DNA of 64,000 bases from Paenibacillus qinlingensis (GTDB lineage: Bacteria > Bacillota > Bacilli > Paenibacillales > NBRC-103111): contig NZ_JABMKY010000009.1 of assembly GCF_013204845.1 (NCBI RefSeq), forward strand, positions 124,001 through 188,000, written 5' to 3'. Below are positions 46,215 to 55,162 of this stretch, piece after piece; position 1 is the first letter of the stretch, and each line of letters starts with the position of its first letter. The notes below the pieces were generated by a model. That model did no database searches. It was not told where the DNA came from and saw nothing but the letters and a program-made list of their open reading frames with translations. The translations under genes were made by a program, and so were the position numbers.

Positions 46215-48242
46215 TTACTTTTCAATGATGAGAACTTGCTTGGCTGCCAGCGTTGCTTCCAGTTCAATAAAATCCCCCGAAATTAAATCCGTCCCCTTCA
46301 AATCCCCTAACGAAACCCGTGTAACCTGATCATTATGATTCAAAATAAAGACAAACGACTCATTCTGCTCATTGATTCTCGTAGAAACCTCAACGCCAGG
46401 CACAGGTGGGATTGGTGCAGTAATCCCTTTATCTTGGCACAAGTTGCCAAGCAGCGCTTGTAGAAATGCTGGCTCAGGACTGGATGCTACGTACCATGCT
46501 TGACCCGCTCCATATTTATTAACAGTCAGCGCAGGCATGCCTTGATAGAAATCCTTGCCATACACCGCTTTTACTTCAGCTCCCTCAGCATGGATTAAAT
46601 CACATAGGATACCGCATTGGTAGCTGCCCTCCAAGCCCCCCCATTGCTCATTTAGCTGAATTTGGTTGCTCTGATCAGGGAATAACGCATCAATTTCTTC
46701 TGCCCAAATGCCTAGAACATTTCGCAGCTCACCTGGGTACCCGCCAAGAGTAACGCGATCATACTCGTTGACGATACCGCTGAAAAAAGTAGTCAGGAAG
46801 GTTCCTCCGGCATGAACGAATTGTTCCACGCGCTTCGCATATCCCTCTTTCACCATGTAAAGGACAGGGGCAATGACGATATCATAGCCTGTGAGATCGG
46901 TATCCGTACCGATCATATCTACTTGAATATTTTGCTGGAATAGGGCGTCATAATATTTATGAACTTCATCGACATATTTAAGGTCAATTGTCGGTCCGCT
47001 CGACAGGCCAACCGCCCAGCGGTTTTCCCAATCGAACACAATGCCAACCCGTGCTTTCACTTTTGCATCCAGTACTTTATCCGATAATCGCTCCAGCTCA
47101 TGCCCAAGCTCCGCGCACTCGCGGAATACCCGTGTATGTTCATGTCCAACATGTTCAATAACTGCGCCATGGAACTTCTCACAAGCGCCAGCAGACCGGC
47201 GAAGCTGAAAGAAAAGAATGGTATCCGCACCATGTGCAACTGCTTGATAGCTCCACAGCTTCATGACACCTGGACGTTTCAACGAGTTGTACTTCTGCCA
47301 GTTCTGTTGGCTAGGTGTTTGTTCCATCAACATGAACGGCTGACCGTCCTTTAACCCACGCATCAGGTCATGCGTCATGGAAGTCAGACTGACCGGCGTA
47401 TCTAGGGATGGATAGTTGTCCCATGAGATCACATCCAAATAAGGGGCCCATTTGAAATAGTCTAATTCTTTGTAAAGCCCCATTAAATTTGTCGTTATCG
47501 GCAGTTGAGGGCAGTGGCGTCTAATCGCGTTATACTCTAGTTTGTAACAATCTAGTAAACTATCAGACATAAATCTACGATAGTCTAATGAAATAGATTG
47601 AAAGAAAGAACGATCTCCAGGCGTCTCCTCAGTAAGTGCATTAGGCGGCTCAATCTCTTCCCAGTCGTAGAACGTATGACCCCAGAAACCTGTATACCAT
47701 GCTTTGTTTAATTGATCTAGCGTCGTATATCGTTCTTGCAGCCATGTACGAAATGCTTCCGCGCAATTATCGCAATAGCAATACCCGCCATATTCATTCG
47801 ATACGTGCCAAATCAGAACAGCCTCGTGATCTTGATATCGTTGGGCTAACTTCTCTGCAATTCGTTCCGAATAGGTGCGGTAAGTTGGACTATTGGGACA
47901 AGAATTGTGTCTCTTCCCAAATTTATGTTTGCGTCCTTCAAAATCCACGCGACAAACATCCGGATATTTCTTAGCCATCCAAGCAGGGTGAGCTCCCGTG
48001 CTCGTTGCTAAACACACATAGGTTCCATTGGCATGCAGACGATTAATGATGTCATCGAGCCAAGTGAAATCATAGGTATCTTCATTCGGTTGTGATAGCG
48101 CCCACGAGAATACATTGATCGTCGCGACATCAATTCCCGCTAGCTTGAACATGCGTAAATCCTCGTCCATCACTTCTTTATCCCATTGTTCTGGATTGTA
48201 ATCTCCACCATACCAAATTTTCGGAAGCTTAGGATGTATCAC
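46215..48242 (-). CDS. Glycoside hydrolase family 42 beta-galactosidase
   Basis: About 675 aa. An N-terminal TIM barrel (1-385; KIWYGGDYNPEQW opening), a trimerisation/GATase-like domain (about 390-600) and a C-terminal beta domain. The acid/base is E150 (IWHVSNEYGGYC) and the nucleophile is E307 (FMLMEQTPSQQNW). The zinc-site cysteines are in YCYCDNC plus NSCPNSP. Positions count from a GTG start at 48242, preferred because GAGGTG lies about 6 nt upstream; an ATG nine codons earlier (48269) has no ribosome site and would bury that site in coding sequence. There is no signal peptide, so it cleaves beta-galactosides in the cytoplasm. GH42 enzymes commonly process galactan or arabinogalactan side-chain fragments. 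It is divergent from an AraC regulator. Confidence 0.92.
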   Translation of the reverse strand: MIHPKLPKIWYGGDYNPEQWDKEVMDEDLRMFKLAGIDVATINVFSWALSQPNEDTYDFTWLDDIINRLHANGTYVCLATSTGAHPAWMAKKYPDVCRVDFEGRKHKFGKRHNSCPNSPTYRTYSERIAEKLAQRYQDHEAVLIWHVSNEYGGYCYCDNCAEAFRTWLQERYTTLDQLNKAWYTGFWGHTFYDWEEIEPPNALTEETPGDRSFFQSISLDYRRFMSDSLLDCYKLEYNAIRRHCPQLPITTNLMGLYKELDYFKWAPYLDVISWDNYPSLDTPVSLTSMTHDLMRGLKDGQPFMLMEQTPSQQNWQKYNSLKRPGVMKLWSYQAVAHGADTILFFQLRRSAGACEKFHGAVIEHVGHEHTRVFRECAELGHELERLSDKVLDAKVKARVGIVFDWENRWAVGLSSGPTIDLKYVDEVHKYYDALFQQNIQVDMIGTDTDLTGYDIVIAPVLYMVKEGYAKRVEQFVHAGGTFLTTFFSGIVNEYDRVTLGGYPGELRNVLGIWAEEIDALFPDQSNQIQLNEQWGGLEGSYQCGILCDLIHAEGAEVKAVYGKDFYQGMPALTVNKYGAGQAWYVASSPEPAFLQALLGNLCQDKGITAPIPPVPGVEVSTRINEQNESFVFILNHNDQVTRVSLGDLKGTDLISGDFIELEATLAAKQVLIIEK

Positions 48243-48359
48243 GATTCGCACCTCTTCATGTAAATTCATATAAGAATAAGTACATTATAATAAATTCATA
48301 ATCATGTTAAAATATAATATAAATGCAATCTTATATAAGAAAATGGAACAGGAGGATGG

Positions 48360-49184
48360 ATGGTGCATACTCGATTTTTGCTAACGCCCAGTACAGCCCA
48401 GCCCTACCCTTTATATATCGATAGCATCGGTCATCACGAAGATCAGGAGAAGCTCAATCGTAAAGATGGCCTCCCTCACTATCATTGGCTGCAAACTTTT
48501 TCCGGTGAAGGCGAATATGAAATGGGCAATAGGAAAGTCCTTTTATCAAAAGGCTCTGGCGTCCTCATGCTGCCCGGTGAACCTCACGCTTATTATGCCG
48601 TTACGGAGACCTGGTGCACACAGTACGTCACGTTCGGTGGCAATAGTGTGCATACGATCTTAAGCACGTTAGACATGCTGGAGTCTGCCGTCTTCCGTTG
48701 GGATGAGGAAGGTCCTCTAAACCTAGCTCTGACTACTATTTTGAACAAACTTCAGACACAAGCCGATTATTCTGGCTACGATGCTTCCGCAGATTTGTAC
48801 CACTTCTTGATCCAGATTAAAAAGCATGCACAAATTAACAATCGCACCTCGATTACGAATCAAATGCTTCACTTACAGCCGCTAACGGACTGGCTAGAAG
48901 ATCACTATCCGAATCCGGATACTGGGATCGAACAGATGGCCGCAGTCCTTGCGATTACTCCACGGCATTTAAATACGCTGTGTCAGCATGCTTTCGGGCT
49001 TTCACCTTATGCCTACCTCATCATGATGCGACTTCGCAAATCCAAAGAATTGCTGCTAACCGACAGACATCGCGCCATTAAAGAGATTGCTGTACGTGTA
49101 GGGTTTCGTGATACGAGCCATTTCATTGCCAGCTTTCGTAAACAAATTGGCCTTACGCCGGAACGATTTAGAGCGTTGAATTAA
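48360..49184 (+). CDS. AraC-family regulator divergent from GH42
   Basis: 274 aa. A cupin-type sugar-sensing domain (residues 15-110; LPHYHWLQTFSGEGEYEMG, GVLMLPGEPHAYYAV) precedes a C-terminal AraC DNA-binding domain (about 175-274; MAAVLAITPRHLNTLCQHAFGLSPYAYL and IAVRVGFRDTSHFIASFRKQIGLTPERF). AGGAGG is a few nt before the ATG. The 117-nt AT-rich divergent region shared with the GH42 gene marks it as the local regulator of that gene. Confidence 0.92.
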   Translation: MVHTRFLLTPSTAQPYPLYIDSIGHHEDQEKLNRKDGLPHYHWLQTFSGEGEYEMGNRKVLLSKGSGVLMLPGEPHAYYAVTETWCTQYVTFGGNSVHTILSTLDMLESAVFRWDEEGPLNLALTTILNKLQTQADYSGYDASADLYHFLIQIKKHAQINNRTSITNQMLHLQPLTDWLEDHYPNPDTGIEQMAAVLAITPRHLNTLCQHAFGLSPYAYLIMMRLRKSKELLLTDRHRAIKEIAVRVGFRDTSHFIASFRKQIGLTPERFRALN

Positions 49185-49276
49185 GGGCGTGAGGCCGCCT
49201 CACTAGTATTACGCCTGCTATACCATCCGTTTTCTAGGCAGATTCGACAGTAATGTCGTTTTTCGCTGCCTCAGGC

Positions 49277-49470
49277 AAAAATAACTGGATTTCATGTAGC
49301 TATTTCGCCCGAAATGGCTGACTTTTGGGGTATTGCTGGATTCTATACAGGTAATTTGGTGGTCTATGGCCAGTTCCGTTCTAATCGGCAGAAATAGCTG
49401 TATGTTTTACATTTATTCTTAGTAAAGGTAGAATTCCGGTGAAATTACCTGTATGTTGTACAGTTATTAC
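49277..49470. repeat. Dispersed four-unit palindromic repeat array, copy 4 (diverged, inverted)
   Basis: Units start near 49277, 49330, 49391 and 49441 (spacings 53, 61, 50), of the type AAATAGCTGTATGTTTTACA. The sequence has drifted but the four-unit spacing is kept, in the reverse order of copies 2, 3 and 5. It lies between the convergent AraC and GH106-like genes. The stretch 49185-49276 shows nothing else. Confidence 0.65.
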
Positions 49471-49472
49471 AA

Positions 49473-49518
49473 AAAAACAGATCACGGGCAGATAAACATC
49501 TGTCTATGATCTGTTTTT
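49473..49518 (-). terminator. Terminator of the GH106-like gene
   Basis: AAAAACAGATCA pairs with TGATCTGTTTTT, with an inner GGCAGAT/ATCTGTC stem. A and T tracts on both sides make it potentially bidirectional. It lies 8 nt past the stop codon. Confidence 0.88.
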
Positions 49519-49525
49519 CAGTTTT

Positions 49526-52500
49526 TCAAATAATAGAAACCACGATACGCGGCGGTACTGGCAATCCGAACCTAACAAACGTGTATCGATCTACATACAT
49601 CGAAACCCCTTGAGGTATCCCTTTGTCAGTCCAACCTGGTGTGTTCGTGAAACTGGACGGGCCTACTTTGTAAATTTCACCATGGACATGATGATGAGGG
49701 CCAAGTAAATTCCGGCAGCTATTCGTTAGCTCCATCTCGATGACATTCTCCCCATCAACCAGCCATCTACGAATGTCTGCCTCATACGGTTCCCATAAGA
49801 ATGTTCGAACTTCGTGTCCATTCATCCAAAGTTTGGCTACAGCAGCTTGAGGTGGTTCTGGAAAGAACCACCTCGCCCCAGCGCCATCGTTACAATTCAC
49901 AAGGATATGCTGTCGCAATCGAAACGTACCCGCGAAGAAAGGAAGTCCTTGCTGAACAAGTTCGCTCGCATGCACGACCTGAGGAATTTCCGTAAGGACA
50001 AAAGACCCCTCCGTCTGAACCGCATTTCTTTCACCATAAATATACCCAGATTGGGATTCAACACCAAACTCACCCAGTAGATAGATGCTCTCAATTTCGG
50101 TATCGAAGGTTAATTTATTGCCTTCTGATTCAAATTTTTTCGCATTCTCAATCGCTTGATACGTTTCCGGCGAGTTATAAAAATGCCTGTTTAACCGAAT
50201 GTGATTTTCTCCTCTTTGCACGTTGCCACGGATATCGACTTTGTGAAACGAACCATCTCGCCAAGTTCCGCAGCTCTCGGAGGAGACCTTACGACCGTTA
50301 ACTTCTATGGCGAAAAGCTCAGGACTTTCCATGACAACAAATAAATCTCTGTTATATCCCGTTTCCCATCCAACATAGAAAGGAAAGTCTAGCTCTATAT
50401 CAACAGATCGCCCCCACGCTAGTAATTGTTCTTGGATACGAATTACAGGCTGCAGTTCAGACCACTCGCCATCTTCCACACGTAACCGACACGTATCCAA
50501 TGTGAGGCTGTTGGGGGTGAGGGAAACGACGTCCCAGTGGGAACTCAATATTGTTGTTTCTGTGGATTGACTTTCACTTTTATGTGATGACTGCCCAATT
50601 TCAATAGGCCTTTGTCCCGTACTCGGCTTCAGCCGCAGCATATAGGATTGACCAGGATGCAGCGGCAGCTGAAGCCGAATGCCATCTGCCGTTGCGATCT
50701 GATCAAGGTATTCAGTGTCGCCGCTTGTAAGATCAATCATGCTCACATTGCCTTTATGAAGCAGCTCGATGTCAACCTGAGCGTAGTGTTCCTCCCCGGA
50801 ATTGACGACATAATACAGCCGTGATCCTTCAAGTTCCAAGGTTTGCACGTTGACGGTGTCCGCAGCGATCGTAACTCCGCGCTCATCGGTCATCCGAATA
50901 GAAGGTGCACTGACACTTGTTATGGCATCCACCATGGCAGCGGATGACCATTCTGGTTTATTCGCTTGCAGGAGCAACTCCGCAAGTTCACTGTCTAGCA
51001 CACCTTCCACTAGCTGAGGGTAGGGTGCGCATGCAATCATCCGCCCGCCTTGCTGCACGAATTGTTTCAGCAACGTTAGTGTCGTCCTGCTCATCGTCAC
51101 ACTTGGCGGCAGAACCACCACACGGTAGCTCGCCTCTCCTATGATGAACTGGCCGTCTTTCACATGGCCGTGCCCCTCCATGATGCTTTCACTGCCATAA
51201 TCATGCTCGATAAAGGCTTGACACATCCAGCGCGATAGCTGAGCGAACGCCGTGTGAAACCGCGGAATATCGGAGCGATCTTCTCCGCGCTGCAAGGTCC
51301 ACGCACTTCGAATCGGGTGCAGGAGCAGCACTTCGACTTGTCTTATACCCTCCGACAGCAGCATCGACAATCTGGCGAAATAATCGTTGAAGCCCTTATA
51401 GTCCTCCCACCACGGCTGTTGGAAGAACAAAGAGGGCGGATAATCCCGCTTCCGCAGACCTTTCAGGCTATAGCTCTGCAAATGCTGGCATATCATCGTA
51501 ATGCCGTGGACGAACTGCCATTCACCAATTCGCTTTAAATCCGCGAAGCTAATATCCCAACCGGAACAGCCGAAGCTTTCGGTAATCGTTTGCTTTTTAC
51601 CAAGCTGATGTGCGACAGATCCAACCTGTTTCGGAACAATCGGCTCATCTCCGATAAATCGGCCAAGCCAATCACACCCTGGCATATGCAAATGTGCATA
51701 GAACGCCATGGGATCTCCAACAGAGGTTACTTGAATCTGCAGCGCTTGTTCATCCACAACATGCCCAGTAAATGACCATCCTTTACTTTGGCACCAGTCA
51801 CCGATTTGCTTCGCATAAGCCTTCGTGAACATCGCCGTAACACATGCCCAGTAGTCATATCTGGCTTGCGCAGAGCCTTCTATTTGCAGGAATAACGCTG
51901 GCAATACGTCCTTCAACTCATACCCATTCGCAGATCGAAAAGCCGCTTCTAATTCAAAGGACCACGGTAATTGACCGCGAGCAAATTGAGGTTCATCCGT
52001 AAAAAAGCCCTTAATCACATCACCGAACTCTTCCCCGAAACGCTCCCAATACGCGTCATAAGCGGCTTCAATAAAAGCACCTACTGCTTGCTCGCTTAAG
52101 GCATCTAAATAATAGGGATTGATCTCATAGTACAATCGAAGCTGTGCCTTCTCTGCATCTTCATCCCCAAGAAGTCTATACCCGTTCTCAGTCTGCTCAT
52201 AATACGCTATTGTATGCTGCGCAGCACTTTGAAAAGGTGCTTGTTCACAAAGCAGCTTCTTTTGCTGAAAAGCCGCACCTTTGGCAGGCACTTGTCCGTC
52301 TGCGAAGCCGCTCGGCCACCCATTCTCGTCATATAGCCATGGCGACATGCCTAATTCTTTGCCTTTTTTAATGCAGGCACGAATCGCATCCATCCATGCT
52401 TCCCCCATGTAGGGAGTTTGAAGTCCACCTCTTGCATGCATGAAAAATCCGCCAATTCCCGCTTTATGCATCTCTTCAATTTGCCGTTCTAATTCAGCGA

Positions 52501-52585
52501 TCTCTAACTTATCATTCCATGACCAAAAGGGAATCGTCCGGTAATCATTAGGCGGATGAAGCAATTGTTCCCATATATTTGACAT
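49526..52585 (-). CDS. GH106-like alpha-L-rhamnosidase family enzyme (1019 aa), cytoplasmic
   Basis: The N-terminal barrel has hallmarks of the GH106-type group: IPFWSWNDKLEIAELERQI (18-36), GIGGFFMHARGGLQT, and LYDENGWPSGFADG (about 83-96). Further segments are GFFTDEPQF (probable catalytic-Glu region, about 195-200) and SFGCSGWDISFADLKRIGEW. A GATase-like middle (about 440-540) and a C-terminal jelly-roll with WEPYEADIRRWLVDGEN (about 935) complete the fold. GH106 enzymes remove rhamnose from rhamnogalacturonan or RG-II fragments, which fits the GH28 and GH78 neighbours; specificity is inferred. There is no signal peptide. GGAGG is 5 nt before the ATG. A 29-bp motif shared with the GH28-GH78 operon lies about 80 nt upstream. 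Confidence 0.85.
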   Translation of the reverse strand: MSNIWEQLLHPPNDYRTIPFWSWNDKLEIAELERQIEEMHKAGIGGFFMHARGGLQTPYMGEAWMDAIRACIKKGKELGMSPWLYDENGWPSGFADGQVPAKGAAFQQKKLLCEQAPFQSAAQHTIAYYEQTENGYRLLGDEDAEKAQLRLYYEINPYYLDALSEQAVGAFIEAAYDAYWERFGEEFGDVIKGFFTDEPQFARGQLPWSFELEAAFRSANGYELKDVLPALFLQIEGSAQARYDYWACVTAMFTKAYAKQIGDWCQSKGWSFTGHVVDEQALQIQVTSVGDPMAFYAHLHMPGCDWLGRFIGDEPIVPKQVGSVAHQLGKKQTITESFGCSGWDISFADLKRIGEWQFVHGITMICQHLQSYSLKGLRKRDYPPSLFFQQPWWEDYKGFNDYFARLSMLLSEGIRQVEVLLLHPIRSAWTLQRGEDRSDIPRFHTAFAQLSRWMCQAFIEHDYGSESIMEGHGHVKDGQFIIGEASYRVVVLPPSVTMSRTTLTLLKQFVQQGGRMIACAPYPQLVEGVLDSELAELLLQANKPEWSSAAMVDAITSVSAPSIRMTDERGVTIAADTVNVQTLELEGSRLYYVVNSGEEHYAQVDIELLHKGNVSMIDLTSGDTEYLDQIATADGIRLQLPLHPGQSYMLRLKPSTGQRPIEIGQSSHKSESQSTETTILSSHWDVVSLTPNSLTLDTCRLRVEDGEWSELQPVIRIQEQLLAWGRSVDIELDFPFYVGWETGYNRDLFVVMESPELFAIEVNGRKVSSESCGTWRDGSFHKVDIRGNVQRGENHIRLNRHFYNSPETYQAIENAKKFESEGNKLTFDTEIESIYLLGEFGVESQSGYIYGERNAVQTEGSFVLTEIPQVVHASELVQQGLPFFAGTFRLRQHILVNCNDGAGARWFFPEPPQAAVAKLWMNGHEVRTFLWEPYEADIRRWLVDGENVIEMELTNSCRNLLGPHHHVHGEIYKVGPSSFTNTPGWTDKGIPQGVSMYVDRYTFVRFGLPVPPRIVVSII

Positions 52586-52666
52586 AAAAACCTCCGAAAG
52601 TAGTTGTAGGTGAAAGGCAACATCGCGTCACTTTTCACTCACTTTACCTACTTTGGAGGTTGTATT

Positions 52667-52695
52667 CAATCTACATTTCTTTGCCGAATTAACAT
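52667..52695 (-). promoter_or_regulatory. 29-bp conserved promoter motif upstream of the GH106-like gene
   Basis: The motif runs (minus strand) ATGTTAATTCGGCAAAGAAA then TGTAGATTG. It differs at one position from 59165-59193 and at eight from 54989-55017. All three lie 60-85 nt before a start codon on the same strand, so it is probably an operator or promoter bound by the YesN-type AraC regulator encoded between them. Confidence 0.6.
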
Positions 52696-52706
52696 GTAGG
52701 CCGATT

Positions 52707-54920
52707 CTATTGGTGGACCTTCCGGTAATCGCCTGGCGTTGTACCTATCATTTTCTTAAAAGCGCGAATGAATGACATCTGATGTAAATATCCGACATGT
52801 TCTGAAATTTCCTGGATCGGCATAGATGTCGTTCTTAGCAATTCTTTGGCACGTTCCATCCGTATTTGGCAGAGGTAGACAACGAATTTCTCACCGAAAT
52901 CCTCTTTGAATATCGTGCTTAAGCTGGAAGAATTCATATTAAATTGTTCACTAAGACTCGATAGGGATAAATCTGGATCACTGAAATTAGCTTCAATGTA
53001 CTCTTTTACTTTTTGCACTACACCGTGATTGCCCTTGCTGACACGAATGGCTTCCATTTGCTGTGCGCACGAAGAAATGGTCTCCAAATAAAAGGTTTCA
53101 AGCTCATCTAGCGTTTCAAGCGTCTCCATATTCTCATCCCACGGTGTGCGGAATTCCCGATTCCACAATTCTTGATACTCAGGAGGCAGCTCCATCATTT
53201 CCCGATAAAAATAATAGTTCATATAACTGAGAATGCCGCTAATCTCCTCTTTCGGAAGCAAAAGACGACGTAACCCCTCAAATAGCAGCTTCAACTGCTC
53301 CTGCCACCCATCGTTGCCGACACGGAAAGCTTGCGCAATCGTCCGTACATACTGCAGATAAACGTATAGATCATCATGCGACAACAGCTCAATTTCCCAA
53401 TGACCGATCACCCGATTGCTGCCAAGCGCAGACTTATAGTCCAGCGCCCTAGCCGATGATTCATAGGACCGATGTATCGCTTGAACTTCGTGTACCGTAC
53501 AGCCCAAACCGAATGTCACCGTCAGCTTCAAATTGTTCTGCATCCATTGACGGACTTGATCCGTCAGGGTCAACATCATGGTCTCCAGTGGAATCTCCTG
53601 CTGTTCTTCAAGAAATAGAATACACAACCGATGATTCGTGACCCATTCCTGCCAAATGCGCAGACCACAGGCTTCAGCCGATTCTTCGACTACTTTTTTC
53701 AAAATATACTTAAAAAGCCCCTGATCCTCACGGGAATGCCCACTAATAAACTCGGTATATTTATCAATTTCGACGATGCTGACGGCGGCACTTCCCAATT
53801 GCTTCATGCCAAGCTCCAACAACTCATTGTTCCAATCTGCCTGCTCTAACGGGCGACTTCCATCAATAATCTCGTGGAATAGCTGGATACGTCGATACTT
53901 ATGATTCACGAGACTCTGATTCTGATACTCCTGACTCACCTCAATGATGTTACTCAACGTGTAATCGATATAACTAAGTTCATCGACTGTTGGTCCTTGT
54001 ATCGGATGCTCTTTATGCACCTGATTGTATTTCTCGATTCGCGACATAATCGTTTCAATTGGCTTATAATTTTTGCGGGTAATATACACAATCCAGCCTA
54101 TCGCTAGCAGCAGCCCCAAGAATCCAATAATAAACCAACCGCTCTTCATATAGCTAAAAATATTACCCAGCTCTTCCTTCTTAAGCGAGCTCGTATAGGT
54201 CCAACCTGTATAGTTGGATATGATCGTAATATCATCAACCTTCGGATCCTTGCCTTTTTGCTCAAAAATCATCTGGCCTTGACTATCTTTAAGTGCAATC
54301 TGATTCACTTCAGATATGCCATATTTACTCAGAAATTCTTGAATAGCGTTAAGTTTCACATTAACGACCATTATAGCGATCCCTTTACTTTGCAGGGGAA
54401 TACTTCGGGACAAAGAAATGACTGTGCCTTCCAGATTCCCATCTTTTAGCATTCGATAGGGACGGGGCAAACTCCAGCTAGCTAGTTCAGGATTATTTAT
54501 ATGACTTTCAATGAACGGTTTATCTGCAAATTGATCGACATTCAGCTTTGTTTTATCACTAATAACCGTTGCATCACCTGCCCGATACAAATAGACAGAA
54601 TCAATCCATGGATTGGTAGAGGTTAGGCTTTGAAGCAATCGGGAAAGCTCGATGAAAAAGTTCGTATCACTTTGCATCCCAGCGAAGGTCGTTATGTTAA
54701 CATTGCGAGTTATCGATTCCAGCATCATCATTTCAATGGAATTCAGCGACATGTCAATGCTGCTCTGAATATTTTGCACATACACGCCACTGGATTTAAG
54801 GGCTTCTTTACGGGACAGATCGTTGAGCTGAACGACCCCGATAAATACGAATAGACACACAATAAGAATAAGCACAGGCACATAGGAAAGTAGCAAGCGA
54901 TGGAACCAATTTCTTCTCAA
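52707..54920 (-). CDS. YesN-type membrane AraC regulator with extracellular sensor (737 aa)
   Basis: A transmembrane transcription factor. TM1 is at residues 8-30, an extracellular Cache-like sensor at 31-255, TM2 at about 256-278, a cytoplasmic linker with coiled coil (280-340), a degenerate middle domain, and a C-terminal AraC double helix-turn-helix (about 640-737; LSSLSEQFNMNSSSLSTIFKEDFGEKF, ISEHVGYLHQMSFIRAFKKMIGTTPGDYR). A TTG start has AAGGAG about 10 nt upstream, and no ATG is nearby. Such proteins control glycan-utilisation genes in Paenibacillus and Bacillus, here presumably the GH106-like gene downstream and the GH28-GH78 operon upstream. Its own promoter carries a diverged copy of the shared 29-bp motif, suggesting autoregulation. 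Confidence 0.9.
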   Translation of the reverse strand: MRRNWFHRLLLSYVPVLILIVCLFVFIGVVQLNDLSRKEALKSSGVYVQNIQSSIDMSLNSIEMMMLESITRNVNITTFAGMQSDTNFFIELSRLLQSLTSTNPWIDSVYLYRAGDATVISDKTKLNVDQFADKPFIESHINNPELASWSLPRPYRMLKDGNLEGTVISLSRSIPLQSKGIAIMVVNVKLNAIQEFLSKYGISEVNQIALKDSQGQMIFEQKGKDPKVDDITIISNYTGWTYTSSLKKEELGNIFSYMKSGWFIIGFLGLLLAIGWIVYITRKNYKPIETIMSRIEKYNQVHKEHPIQGPTVDELSYIDYTLSNIIEVSQEYQNQSLVNHKYRRIQLFHEIIDGSRPLEQADWNNELLELGMKQLGSAAVSIVEIDKYTEFISGHSREDQGLFKYILKKVVEESAEACGLRIWQEWVTNHRLCILFLEEQQEIPLETMMLTLTDQVRQWMQNNLKLTVTFGLGCTVHEVQAIHRSYESSARALDYKSALGSNRVIGHWEIELLSHDDLYVYLQYVRTIAQAFRVGNDGWQEQLKLLFEGLRRLLLPKEEISGILSYMNYYFYREMMELPPEYQELWNREFRTPWDENMETLETLDELETFYLETISSCAQQMEAIRVSKGNHGVVQKVKEYIEANFSDPDLSLSSLSEQFNMNSSSLSTIFKEDFGEKFVVYLCQIRMERAKELLRTTSMPIQEISEHVGYLHQMSFIRAFKKMIGTTPGDYRKVHQ

Positions 54921-54988
54921 GTAGGGCTCTCTCCTTCATGGTAAAAGGGTATTTATCCTACCATTCTATCCTTGAACGGATATCGGAG

Positions 54989-55017
54989 CAATATACAACC
55001 TTTCGCGGAGTTAACAT
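54989..55017 (-). promoter_or_regulatory. Diverged copy of the 29-bp promoter motif upstream of the YesN-type regulator
   Basis: 21 of 29 positions match the copy at 52667-52695, including ATGTTAA at one end and ATTG at the other. It lies 69 nt before the TTG start of the regulator on the same strand. Confidence 0.5.
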
Positions 55018-55115
55018 GGATGTATCTGGAAGCAAAATGAGGATAGTGCGACGATTCGCGCGAGTTAGGGAGCTAAGGGACTTGGTTGCAACTACCTTTC
55101 GAGTCAAACTCCGCC

Positions 55116-55150
55116 AAAAAGCCCCTGCATCAACTACGCTGCAAGGGCTA
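55116..55150 (-). terminator. Terminator of the GH28-GH78 operon
   Basis: AGCCCCTGCA and TGCAAGGGCT form a 10-nt stem with one mismatch and a 10-nt loop, followed on the minus strand by a T5 run. It lies 13 nt past the GH78 stop codon. Confidence 0.75.
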
Positions 55151-55162
55151 TAAAATCAAGGA